DNA of 64,000 nucleotides from Clostridiaceae bacterium. Lineage in GTDB: Bacteria > Bacillota > Clostridia > DSM-8532. The stretch lies in the NCBI GenBank assembly GCA_012519655.1, contig JAAYPS010000131.1, forward strand, positions 35,856-99,855. Direction: 5' to 3'. This document shows positions 13,244-23,884 of the stretch, piece by piece (the stretch's first letter is position 1; each line of letters opens with the position of its first letter). The notes under the pieces were generated by a model. It was not told the DNA's origin and ran no database searches. It saw only the letters and a program-made list of their open reading frames with translations. Both the position numbers and the translations under genes were made by a program.

Positions 13244-13355
13244 GTTGACATGTGAGTTAACGCTGTGATAAAATAAAGCGGTTACCGCACATGGGAGGGC
13301 TAAAATGCATAATCGCTCCCTTTCGTGGCGAGTTAGGTAAGAGGAGGTGCACTCT
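13244..13355 (+). promoter_or_regulatory. rplU promoter and candidate L21 leader
   Basis: TTGACA-like -35 and TGATAAAAT -10 near 13244-13273, followed by GCGGTTACCGC hairpin and GGGAG...CTCCC pairing before rplU. Confidence 0.5.
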
Positions 13356-13667
13356 ATGTATGCTATAATTGAGACTGGTGGAAAGCAGTACAAAGTTCAA
13401 GAAGGTGATGTTGTCTTTGTTGAGAAGATTTCGTCAGATGAAGGCGAAGTTGTTACATTTGACAAAGTACTGGCTATATCCGATGATAATGGCTTAACTG
13501 TAGGTACTCCAATGCTTGATGGTGCTTCTGTAAGCGCAAAAGTAATTGGACATGGAAAAGATAAAAAGATTATCGTTTTCAAGTATAAACCTAAAAAAGG
13601 CTACAGAAGAAAACAAGGTCATAGACAACCACATACAAAAGTACTAATTGAAAAGATAAATGCATAA
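13356..13667 (+). CDS. rplU: 50S ribosomal protein L21
   Basis: [21 protein letters not shown] 13356 behind gaggaggtg. Confidence 0.97.
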   Translation: MYAIIETGGKQYKVQEGDVVFVEKISSDEGEVVTFDKVLAISDDNGLTVGTPMLDGASVSAKVIGHGKDKKIIVFKYKPKKGYRRKQGHRQPHTKVLIEKINA

Positions 13668-13996
13668 TGGTTCGAGTAGTTATTATTCACGATACTCTTG
13701 GTAAAATAAAGGGCTTTAAAGTTAGCGGACATGCCGGTTATGATGTTTCTGGAAAGGATATTGTTTGTGCAGCCGTTTCAGCCATAGTTTTTACAGCCCT
13801 TGGTGGTTTGGACGAATTGGCTGGTTTTAGAAACTTTAAAGAAAGTGATGGTTGTATAGAATGCTATGTTCCGAATAATCTTGACGAAAAGCAAATCAAT
13901 ATAACAAATATAATACTAGAGACCATGGTAGTAGGATTAAAACAAATTGAGGCGGATTACAATAGATATATCCAGGTTCGTTACGAGGAGGTGTAA
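13667..13996 (+). CDS. prp: Ribosomal-processing cysteine protease Prp
   Basis: [20 protein letters not shown]: conserved His and Cys motifs; located between rplU and rpmA. Confidence 0.93.
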   Translation: MVRVVIIHDTLGKIKGFKVSGHAGYDVSGKDIVCAAVSAIVFTALGGLDELAGFRNFKESDGCIECYVPNNLDEKQINITNIILETMVVGLKQIEADYNRYIQVRYEEV

Positions 13997-14000
13997 ATCC

Positions 14001-14276
14001 ATGGTAAAAATAAATTTACAGTTGTTTGCAAGTAAAAAAGGAGTGGGAAGCTCAAAGAACGGTCGTGACAGCGAGTCTAAAAGACTTGGCGTAAAAAGAG
14101 GCGACGGTCAGTTTGTAAAAGCAGGAAATATTCTTGTTAGACAAAGAGGTACAAAAATACATCCCGGTGACAACGTAGGAATTGGCTCAGACGATACACT
14201 ATTCGCTACGGCAGATGGCAGAGTTAAATTTGAAAGAATGGGAAAAAACAAAAAGAAAGTTAGTATTATTGCCTAA
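14001..14276 (+). CDS. rpmA: 50S ribosomal protein L27 with Prp-cleavable N-terminal extension
   Basis: [35 protein letters not shown] 14001 behind gaggaggtg. Confidence 0.97.
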   Translation: MVKINLQLFASKKGVGSSKNGRDSESKRLGVKRGDGQFVKAGNILVRQRGTKIHPGDNVGIGSDDTLFATADGRVKFERMGKNKKKVSIIA

Positions 14277-14296
14277 TAGAGAATCAGAAGTTTTGT

Positions 14297-14323
14297 GGGG
14301 ACGAGAATAATCGTCCTCTTTTT
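14297..14323 (+). terminator. Rho-independent terminator after rpmA
   Basis: GGGGACGA ... TCGTCCTC then TTTTT. Confidence 0.85.
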
Positions 14324-14365
14324 GTCTTTATCATGATTCTCAAAGTGTTATAGTTTAATGCTTAA

Positions 14366-15688
<1,323 letters not shown>

Positions 15689-15754
15689 GCAAAACTACAC
15701 TCCAAGCCTTAAGCTTAGAGGATTTTTGAAAAACCATATTGGAGGTGATAAAAC

Positions 15755-16045
15755 ATGCTCAAAGGAAAGCAGAGAAGCTATCTTAGAGGTATTGCAAATG
15801 TAATTCCCGCTATCTTTCAAGTAGGGAAGGGTGGGATTTCGGATAATTTGATTAAGCAGTTTGACGAAGCACTGGAGGCAAGAGAGCTAGTGAAGGCTAC
15901 TGTACTAAAGAACTCAGACCTTACACCGAGACAGGTATGTGAGGAGTTGGCTTCTGTACTACAAGCTGAAATCGTACAGGTTATTGGAAATCGCTTTGTA
16001 TTATATAGACAATCTAAGGAAAACAAAGTAATTCAGCTGCCATAA
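15755..16045 (+). CDS. yhbY: YhbY family RNA-binding (CRM domain) protein
   Basis: LKGKQRSYLRGIANVIPAIFQVGKGG, VIGNRFVLYRQS. Confidence 0.93.
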   Translation: MLKGKQRSYLRGIANVIPAIFQVGKGGISDNLIKQFDEALEARELVKATVLKNSDLTPRQVCEELASVLQAEIVQVIGNRFVLYRQSKENKVIQLP

Positions 16046-16187
16046 AGGTGGCTGTTTTCTTGTTTGCAGGTATTAGTTTGTGAGTTAGTATTGACTAAAT
16101 CAAGACAGTAGAGCGGCTGACAAGTATGAGGTTTTTTGCTGTTTCCAAATCTTTGCTTGGGTTGAACGGTGAAAAGGTATCAAATAT

Positions 16188-16940
16188 TTAGCTATTAACA
16201 TTATCCAATAAATCCTTCCACTTTAGCCTTGACACATCGCAGGTTTTGTTGTTATTCATCATGACGAAATATGATTGTTGCTCCTTGAACATTTTCTTTA
16301 TTTGCTTAGTATTTATTATGTATGAACGATGGCATTGAAAAAAGCGGCTCCCCAGTTCTTTTTTTAATTCCTTTAGAGTATTGCGAAATGGAATGCAGCT
16401 ATCATCGGTTAATATACAATAAAGTAATCTGGAGCCCGGTCTTGTTTCAAAATACAAAATGTCATTCTGGTTTACAGTGTATAACTCGTTTACTCCCTTT
16501 AAAGTGATTTGACTTGGTACACTCAATTGCTCAATTTTAGATGATTCAAATAAAATTGTATTTAGACACTCGCAAATACGCTCTTTAATGTTTAGTTCCT
16601 GTTTGAATATACAGTCCAAAGCTTTTATCTGATAATTGAAAATTCTAAGACTAAATTCTGGATGGGAGGTTACGAAAATAAAGTATGCCAAAATATCAAT
16701 TTCTCGGATTTGCTTTGCTAAAGAAAGGCCACTTACGTGTTCAACATTTAGTACAATATCGAAAAAGTAGATATTAATATTTTCTATATTGCATTTAGCA
16801 AAATCAATTATTCGCTCAAATCTATCGGTGAATAACTTCACAGTATAATCTAACTTTTTCTCATCAAAATACTCGGTAATAATTTTTTTTAGTGTGATAG
16901 CAGTACTGTAATTATCCTCACAAATAATAATATTATACAT
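16188..16940 (-). CDS. LytTR-family response regulator (REC + LytTR), no adjacent kinase
   Basis: MYNIIICEDNYSTAITLKKI receiver, C-terminal LytTR (FFQCHRSYIINTKQIKKM); start at 16940 behind agaggaat. Confidence 0.88.
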   Translation of the reverse strand: MYNIIICEDNYSTAITLKKIITEYFDEKKLDYTVKLFTDRFERIIDFAKCNIENINIYFFDIVLNVEHVSGLSLAKQIREIDILAYFIFVTSHPEFSLRIFNYQIKALDCIFKQELNIKERICECLNTILFESSKIEQLSVPSQITLKGVNELYTVNQNDILYFETRPGSRLLYCILTDDSCIPFRNTLKELKKELGSRFFQCHRSYIINTKQIKKMFKEQQSYFVMMNNNKTCDVSRLKWKDLLDNVNS

Positions 16941-17271
16941 AATTCCTCTTCTCACAAAAAAGATATATTCTTAAGTTATTAATATTTTGTGTGGTTTGGA
17001 GCTGAAACAAGTTACAGTGAAGTTTCTAATAAAGAACCGAATAATGAAACCCAGAAGTAAAACGATACACAATTCTAAGATATTAAAGAATAAGTAGCGT
17101 ACATAAAATATTTACTTATTATATATATCGGATAAATTTTCATAAAACTTAACAAAAATAGAATAATAAGAATTCATATAAATATTTTGGAAATGAATTC
17201 TATGGTATATTTTTAGGTATATTAATATTTGTAAGTTGTAACAAAATAAAAACTTTTTACAAATGAGGAAT

Positions 17272-18435
17272 ATGAAAAGTAATATTAACTTGCAAATACG
17301 CATTCTTGTTATTTTAATATTTATTTTGTTATCTTTATGCGTTGCTTATGCATTAACCAGAGGGAAAGCTTCTAATAACACTGGTGTAAATGACATGCTT
17401 AACATAACTGATGCGCCATTTCCTACTGTAGTAATAACCGAAATTACGCCATTACCTACTGCAACAATAACCGAAACTACGCCATCCACTACTGGCACAA
17501 TAACTGAAACTACACCATCTCCTACTATAGCAATAACAGAAGCCGCGCCATCTCCTACCGCAACAGTTACCGAAGTTGCACCATCTCCCAGTGCAACTAT
17601 TATCGAGGCCGCGCCATCTCCTACCATAGCAATTACCGAAACTGTACCATCCCCTATATCACCAAGTCCTGCCGACAACCCCATTATACAAGATCTCGAA
17701 CAGCTAAAAGCAAATCTTGAGGAGTATATATCTTTGCAAGATGGAAGATATGGTCTTTATTTCATTAACCTCGAAACTGGGGAGGAATTTGGTATTAACG
17801 ATAAGGATGTTTTTATAGCAGCAAGTACTACAAAACTGCCAATGAATCTATTGCTGTACAAGAAGATAGCTGCGGGAAAAATAAAATTGGGTGATATGTT
17901 AACGTACCTTGAAGAAGATTTCGAACCAGGAACGGGAATTATTCAGAAAACGCCCTATGGAACAGAATATACAGTTCGTGAGACTGCACGATTATCTGTG
18001 GTATACAGCGATAATTGCGGTATTAATATGATTATCCGCCTGCTTGGTATAGATAATATTAGGGAATACATGCTTGAAATAGGTGGTACAATATATTATG
18101 GACCTGATCACCGTACCTGTCCGTATGATTTAGCAATATATGCAAAAGAGCTTTACGATTTTTATCAGCAGGAACCTGAAGTAGCAGGTATTCTAATTGA
18201 GGATTTGCAAAATACCATTTGGAACGATAGAATCAACAAACTGTTACCAAGAGATATAAAGGTATCCCATAAGATTGGAAATTACCCTTCCGTATATAAT
18301 GATGTTGGAATTGTTTTTGCTTCGCAACCCTATGCACTTGCCGTTATGAGTGAGGACATTGAACAGTCGGTTGCCTCAGAAGTTATTGCACAATTGTCAA
18401 AAACAATATATGATTATATAATCACATTAGACTAA
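17272..18435 (+). CDS. Membrane-anchored/secreted class A beta-lactamase-like serine hydrolase with Thr/Pro/Glu repeat linker
   Basis: N-term TM; catalytic-type motifs STTK, SDN and a K-I-G in place of KTG; 11-aa repeats between TM and domain. Start 17263 or 17272. Confidence 0.8.
   Translation: MKSNINLQIRILVILIFILLSLCVAYALTRGKASNNTGVNDMLNITDAPFPTVVITEITPLPTATITETTPSTTGTITETTPSPTIAITEAAPSPTATVTEVAPSPSATIIEAAPSPTIAITETVPSPISPSPADNPIIQDLEQLKANLEEYISLQDGRYGLYFINLETGEEFGINDKDVFIAASTTKLPMNLLLYKKIAAGKIKLGDMLTYLEEDFEPGTGIIQKTPYGTEYTVRETARLSVVYSDNCGINMIIRLLGIDNIREYMLEIGGTIYYGPDHRTCPYDLAIYAKELYDFYQQEPEVAGILIEDLQNTIWNDRINKLLPRDIKVSHKIGNYPSVYNDVGIVFASQPYALAVMSEDIEQSVASEVIAQLSKTIYDYIITLD
17413..17643 (+). 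repeat. Seven tandem 33-bp units coding [T/A]PSPTxxITEx
   Basis: Protein units APFPTVVITEI, TPLPTATITET, TPSTTGTITET, TPSPTIAITEA, APSPTATVTEV, APSPSATIIEA, APSPTIAITET. Confidence 0.92.
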
Positions 18436-18477
18436 ACAAAATGGAACTTACACATCATTTTGTATGGAGGTTTATAA

Positions 18478-20199
18478 ATGCAAAATAATAGAAAAAAAGT
18501 GCTCATGTTAATTGTTCCACTTATATTGCTGGTAATATTAATTATTCTGTATAGACAGTTTGCTATAGAAGAAAATAATAACACGCCGATAACAGTTGTA
18601 ACTCCAACCGTTGAGCCGACGTTGGAACCCACACTTAGTCCGACCCCTGAACCAACTCCTGAACCAACCCCGACTCCTGAACCAACTCCTACGCCTATTG
18701 TGACCCCAGTGCCAGTAGCTGATAAAGCAGGTAATGTAAGTGGCGAAAAAATCAAATACAAAGTATTTTCTGGTACTACTCAAGTAACGGATTATCAAAG
18801 TCAGGACAAAATAATATTTGGTGCTCCTGAGAACTACAGTAGCTTAAAAGGTGTTACAACATTACGTAACGACAATTATAGAAGTGGTGCTGAATACGGA
18901 ACACGAAGCGTAGTTGAAAAGAAACTAGAGATTGTCTGGACATCCGATGAAATAAGATTAGTGGACCCCAACTGGCCGGGTGTTGGCTGGACAGGTCAAC
19001 CGTTAATTGTGAATTGGCCCGAAAATGTACGCAAAATAATGAATATTTATCCGGAATTTAAAGAAAAGGATTTAGTTGAGGTTATACAGGTAACACTTGG
19101 TGGCGAAATTTTATTCTTGGATCTTGAAACAGGAAAGAGTACAAGACCATCAATTGATATAGGATTTCCGATAAAAGGCTCATGTTTTGTTGATCCAAGG
19201 GGTTATCCCATCCTATATACTGGTATGGGAATTAACTCACTTCAAAGTGGAAAAACAACGTCCTGGAAATTCAGGATCTTTAACCTTATTGATCAAACCG
19301 AGATTTTTAGCATACCCGGTAACGATCCCAGCACCTCAAGAACATGGGGAGCCTTTGATTCTACAGGTTTAGTTGATGCCGAGACCGACACACTTATTCA
19401 GTGTGGTGAAAACGGACTTTTATACAAAGTGAAGTTAAATACTAACTTTGATATTGAAAATGCTCATTTATCAATTGATCCTGAGCTGACAAAATATTGG
19501 TATAGCAACCCATTTACTGGTAGGCTTGGTATTGAGAATTCTCCGGTTATTTATCGAGACTTACTATATTTTGCCGATAACGGCGGAATGCTTCAGTGTT
19601 TGGATATTAATACCCTTAAACCCAAATGGGCTTTTAACCTAGGCGATGATACTGACGCTTCTCCTGCACTGGAAGAAACCCCAGATGGCGCATTCCTATA
19701 CGTAGGAAGCCAAGTGGATCTTCAAGGTGTTACTGGTAATTGCGTTGTTCGAAAAATAAATGCGTTAACTGGCGAGCAGGTTTGGGAAAAGTCATATAAA
19801 TGTTACAAAGATAGCGTTATAAATGGGGGGTTGTTTTCAACTCCCACAGTTGGAACTGGTGATATAGAAGATTTAGTTATATTTAATATTGTTAAGACAG
19901 GAACAGAATGGGGAGGCAGACTGGTGGCTTTGGATAAAAACACCGGAGAAGAGGTTTGGGCTAAGGTTTTAGCACAATACGGCTGGTCAACACCCACTGT
20001 GTTTAAGTCCGATGATGGAACCAGTTATATGATTTTTTGCGACTCCTACGGGAAAATGTATTTAATTGATCCTAAAACAGGGGAAACACTTGATACAATT
20101 TCTGTTGAAAGAAATGTAGAAGCATCCCCCGCAATATATAATGATATGGTTGTAGTGGGCTCTTATGCAAGAAAGGTCTTTGGAGTAAGGATTAAGTAG
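18478..20199 (+). CDS. Membrane-anchored PQQ-like beta-propeller repeat protein with PT-rich linker
   Basis: N-term TM, PTPEPTPEPTPTPEPTPTP linker, repeated blades with LDINTLKPKWAFNLGDD, INALTGEQVWEKS, LDKNTGEEVWAKV. Confidence 0.82.
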   Translation: MQNNRKKVLMLIVPLILLVILIILYRQFAIEENNNTPITVVTPTVEPTLEPTLSPTPEPTPEPTPTPEPTPTPIVTPVPVADKAGNVSGEKIKYKVFSGTTQVTDYQSQDKIIFGAPENYSSLKGVTTLRNDNYRSGAEYGTRSVVEKKLEIVWTSDEIRLVDPNWPGVGWTGQPLIVNWPENVRKIMNIYPEFKEKDLVEVIQVTLGGEILFLDLETGKSTRPSIDIGFPIKGSCFVDPRGYPILYTGMGINSLQSGKTTSWKFRIFNLIDQTEIFSIPGNDPSTSRTWGAFDSTGLVDAETDTLIQCGENGLLYKVKLNTNFDIENAHLSIDPELTKYWYSNPFTGRLGIENSPVIYRDLLYFADNGGMLQCLDINTLKPKWAFNLGDDTDASPALEETPDGAFLYVGSQVDLQGVTGNCVVRKINALTGEQVWEKSYKCYKDSVINGGLFSTPTVGTGDIEDLVIFNIVKTGTEWGGRLVALDKNTGEEVWAKVLAQYGWSTPTVFKSDDGTSYMIFCDSYGKMYLIDPKTGETLDTISVERNVEASPAIYNDMVVVGSYARKVFGVRIK

Positions 20200-20357
20200 T
20201 AGAAATGGCAATGAAACTGGTTTATTCAAGAAGTTCTAGGTAAAGGACAGTACGCATTAACTTTTACTACATAATATATGGCTTACACAAAAGAAGAGTA
20301 AGTACTTAATTGAAAGGAATGTATGATTTAGTTGATACTATATCATACAAGAAAGCT

Positions 20358-21206
20358 ATGATTTGGTTTGGACCTTCTGGAAATTCAGAAAAATTTTATA
20401 AAGATGGCAATAAGAAATCCCATCAAATGCCGCAATGGCTCAATGAGATGGGGCTTAATGCATATGAATACCAGTGTAATAAAGGTACTAATATTAAAAA
20501 GCAAACAGCCCAACAAATTGGTGAAGAAGCTAAAAAATATAATATAAGAATGAGCATACACGCTCCATATTATATTAATTTATCGAGCAGGGATGAAGTA
20601 AAAAGAAAGAATTCGATACAATATATCCTAAATACGTTGGAGATAGCAAAATGGATGGGTGCTGACAGAATTGTCATTCATCCAGGTTCAATTGGTAAAT
20701 TTACAAGGGATGAAGCTCTGGCTCTGGCTCTTCCAATTTTAACAGAAGCAATAAAAAAAGCTGATGAATCAGGATTTTCAGATATTACATTATGTCCTGA
20801 GGTTCTAGGTAAACTTAGTAATCTTGGTTCGCTAGACGAAGTTATTATGATGTGCCAACTGGATGAACGAATGATTCCATGTGTTGATTTTGGTCACATT
20901 CACGCCAGGACATTAGGTGGACTTAACACTGCTGAGGATTTTAATAAAGTTTTTGATAAGATAGAAAACAAGCTTGGTAGAGAAAGAACTGAAAAACTCC
21001 ATATTCACTTTAGCAAAGTTGAGTTTACTCAAGCAGGTGAAAAAAAACATCGTACTTTACAAGAGAGTCAATTTGGACCGAATTTTGAACCATTAGCTGA
21101 AGTATTGATAAAAAGAAATATTGAACCAGTAGTGATATGTGAATCGAGGGAAAGAATGGCTGAAGATGCTGTAATTCTTAAACAAATATATCAATCATTA
21201 AAGTAG
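20358..21206 (+). CDS. nfo: Endonuclease IV (AP endonuclease family 2); start uncertain, 20319 also possible
   Basis: MIWFGPSGNSEKF, SIHAPYYINL, ADRIVIHPGS, PCVDFGHIHAR, HIHFSKVEF. Confidence 0.9.
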   Translation: MIWFGPSGNSEKFYKDGNKKSHQMPQWLNEMGLNAYEYQCNKGTNIKKQTAQQIGEEAKKYNIRMSIHAPYYINLSSRDEVKRKNSIQYILNTLEIAKWMGADRIVIHPGSIGKFTRDEALALALPILTEAIKKADESGFSDITLCPEVLGKLSNLGSLDEVIMMCQLDERMIPCVDFGHIHARTLGGLNTAEDFNKVFDKIENKLGRERTEKLHIHFSKVEFTQAGEKKHRTLQESQFGPNFEPLAEVLIKRNIEPVVICESRERMAEDAVILKQIYQSLK

Positions 21207-21293
21207 TAAAACTTTATATTGGTTTTGAAACTTGTGCTAAGATTTTTAGTACATAAAGAGTGTATACTCATTCTTATGAACTGGAGGTATAGT

Positions 21294-21722
21294 ATGAAAG
21301 TTTTAGTAATAAATGGTCCAAATATGAATCTGTTAGGACAAAGAGAACCTGAGATATATGGTACTAAAACTCTTGAAGATTTGGAAAAGCTTCTAACAAA
21401 AGAGGCAGAAGATTTACATATTGAAGTGGAGTTTTTTCAATCCAATCATGAGGGTGAAATAATTGATACAATACACAGGGCAATGATAGAAAAAATAGAT
21501 GGCATAATATTAAATCCAGCCGCTCTAACCCATTATAGCTATGCAATTCACGATGCAATTAAGGGAGCTGGCGTAAAAACAATAGAGGTTCATATGTCAA
21601 ATATTAGCGCAAGAGAGGAATTCCGCTCAAAATCCGTTATTGCACCGGCTTGTATGGGTCAAATAAGCGGTTTTGGTTTTGATAGCTATGTTACTGCACT
21701 ATATTTGCTGAAAAGAGGTTAA
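21294..21722 (+). CDS. aroQ: Type II 3-dehydroquinate dehydratase
   Basis: MKVLVINGPNMNLLGQREPEIYG, QSNHEGEIID, NPAALTHYSYAIHDA; ggaggt before ATG 21294. Confidence 0.96.
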   Translation: MKVLVINGPNMNLLGQREPEIYGTKTLEDLEKLLTKEAEDLHIEVEFFQSNHEGEIIDTIHRAMIEKIDGIILNPAALTHYSYAIHDAIKGAGVKTIEVHMSNISAREEFRSKSVIAPACMGQISGFGFDSYVTALYLLKRG

Positions 21723-21725
21723 AAC

Positions 21726-22799
21726 ATGAAACAGAGATTGGATTATGTAAAGAGAATAATAGAACAGGAAGGTCTTGATGGATTTTTAATTACTAGCAGA
21801 CCAAATACATTTTACTTTACTAATTTTACCGGTAGCACATCAAAATGCCTTGTAACTAAGAATAAGGCCTATTTGGTTGTAGATTTTCGATACACTATAC
21901 AAGCTAAGGAACAAGTCTTTCCAGGAATAGAGGTCATTCAATATGATAAAAGTATGAATGATCTACTAAATACTCTATGCCAGAATGATGGTGTAAATAA
22001 ACTTGGTATAGAGGGCGAGGATGTTACATTTTCCGCATATAACAATATAAATGATAGTTTGTCATATGTTAAGTCTTTCCATGATTTGCAAAAGCAATTG
22101 AATAGCGTGCGCATGATCAAAGATGAATGTGAAATTGAAATAATACAAAAAGCTGTTGACATTTCTGACAAAGTGTTTAATGAAATACTCCCATTTATGA
22201 AACCCGGTGTGAAAGAATACGACATTGCTAACGAAATGGAATATAGAATGAAAAAATTAGGCGCTCAAGGCCCATCATTTGAAACCATTGTTGCATCTGG
22301 GCCTCGTTCTGCTCTGCCCCATGGAGTGGCGGGTATGCGTGAGCTCCAAAAGGGTGATGCTGTTGTTATGGATTTTGGTGCAATTTATGAAGGCTATTGC
22401 TCAGATATTACAAGAACAGTTTTTATAGGAGAGCCCTCCGAGCAACTAAAAGATATTTATAACATTGTATTAAAAGCTCAATTAACGGCGTTGGACAAAG
22501 CAGCTGAAGGCATGACTGGAAAAGAACTGGACAATTATGCACGTAGTATTATATATGGGGCAGGCTACGAGAAATGCTTTGGGCATGGTTTAGGTCATGG
22601 CGTAGGCATAGAGATTCATGAAGCTCCTTCTGTATCCCCAAGAGGTGAAGAAGCCCTTAAGAAAGGTATGGTATTTACTATAGAGCCTGGTATCTATGTT
22701 GAAGACGTTGGCGGAGTTCGAATAGAGGATACTGTTACACTGACTAGTGAAGGTTTAAGAATTCTCACAAAGTCAACAAAGGAGCTAATTATTTTATAA
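21726..22799 (+). CDS. pepP: M24 family Xaa-Pro peptidase
   Basis: VMDFGAIYEGYCSDITRTVFIG, GHGLGHGVGIEIHEAP, FTIEPGIYVEDVGGVRIEDTV. Confidence 0.93.
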   Translation: MKQRLDYVKRIIEQEGLDGFLITSRPNTFYFTNFTGSTSKCLVTKNKAYLVVDFRYTIQAKEQVFPGIEVIQYDKSMNDLLNTLCQNDGVNKLGIEGEDVTFSAYNNINDSLSYVKSFHDLQKQLNSVRMIKDECEIEIIQKAVDISDKVFNEILPFMKPGVKEYDIANEMEYRMKKLGAQGPSFETIVASGPRSALPHGVAGMRELQKGDAVVMDFGAIYEGYCSDITRTVFIGEPSEQLKDIYNIVLKAQLTALDKAAEGMTGKELDNYARSIIYGAGYEKCFGHGLGHGVGIEIHEAPSVSPRGEEALKKGMVFTIEPGIYVEDVGGVRIEDTVTLTSEGLRILTKSTKELIIL

Positions 22800-23126
22800 T
22801 AAACACGAAATGGGTCACAGTTTATGCCCTATTTAGCACCTATACTGTCAACGCAAGGTATACAGTTAAGTATTCATTGACTATTTGAAATTCGACGTTT
22901 TTGATAAATGTATGTTAATTCCTTGCCAAAGCCACATTTTTCATTTATTATATTTACGTAAGTAATTAAATTAATAATTGGAATATTATAAGGAAGTAAG
23001 TAATTGTGCATTTAAATGTTTCAACATGATGTATGACATATAAGATGTAGTTTTTATTAGACCTGAGCTTAGCTCAATTAACTGTTTGAATGAAATATCG
23101 TAGAAGATTTGAGAGGAATGATAATA

Positions 23127-23684
23127 ATGATTACTGCTGGCGATTTTAAAAATGGAATGACTTTTGAAATGGATGATCAAGTATACCAAGTGGTTGAATT
23201 CCAACACGTTAAGCCTGGTAAAGGCGCAGCTTTTGTAAGAACCAAAATAAAAAATATAGTTACAGGTGCAACTGTTGAGCGTTCTTTTAGCCCTTCTGAT
23301 AAGTTTCCACGCGCACATATAAATAGAAGGGATATGCAGTATCTTTATAATGATGGTGATTTGTATTATTTCATGGACGAAGAAACATTCGAACAATTAC
23401 CTCTAAATGCAGAGAGCATTGGTGACAAATTGGAGTTTGTAAAAGAGAACATGACATGCAAAATACTGCTTTTTAAAGGGCAGGTTATAGGTTTAGAGCC
23501 CCCAACATTTGTTGAACTGGAGATAACTGAAACTGAACCAGGATTTAAAGGTGATACAGCAACAGGAGCTACTAAGCCTGCAGTTGTCGAAACAGGAGCC
23601 CAGATAAAGGTCCCCTTATTTGTAAATCAGGGAGACATAGTTCGTGTCGATACACGCTCAGGAGAATATATGGAAAGAGTTTAA
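23127..23684 (+). CDS. efp: Translation elongation factor P
   Basis: [40 protein letters not shown]; start uncertain 23118/23127. Confidence 0.96.
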   Translation: MITAGDFKNGMTFEMDDQVYQVVEFQHVKPGKGAAFVRTKIKNIVTGATVERSFSPSDKFPRAHINRRDMQYLYNDGDLYYFMDEETFEQLPLNAESIGDKLEFVKENMTCKILLFKGQVIGLEPPTFVELEITETEPGFKGDTATGATKPAVVETGAQIKVPLFVNQGDIVRVDTRSGEYMERV

Positions 23685-23715
23685 TATTTATTAGTCAAAT
23701 CTTTAGAAGATATAA

Positions 23716-23746
23716 AACCACCTCAAAATAGCTGAGGTGGTTTTTT
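23716..23746 (+). terminator. Rho-independent terminator after efp
   Basis: AACCACCTCA...TGAGGTGGTT then T-run. Confidence 0.88.
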
Positions 23747-23791
23747 GTGTGCCCATAATATTTTTTTGCTACTCGATGATGCAAATTTTAA

Positions 23792-23821
23792 GTAATATTT
23801 AAAATCCCATATGCATAGAAT
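23792..23821 (+). promoter_or_regulatory. Candidate sigma-E promoter for the spoIIIA operon
   Basis: GTAATATT, 14-nt spacer, CATAGAAT about 60 nt before spoIIIAA; resembles sigma-E consensus. Confidence 0.5.
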
Positions 23822-23884
23822 AAATCAAATCAGGACAACCCTGTTTCCCAAGAAATCACTACAGAAAAAATAAGGAGGCACATA

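Noticed and set aside
17413-17643. Possible CRISPR-like array because of regular 33-bp spacing
   Set aside because: Units are contiguous with no spacers and encode a linker in frame; no cas genes nearby.
17346-17684. Minus-strand ORF rich in VGDGA repeats
   Set aside because: Antisense reading of the 33-bp coding repeat; no RBS or family support, while the plus-strand enzyme is clear.
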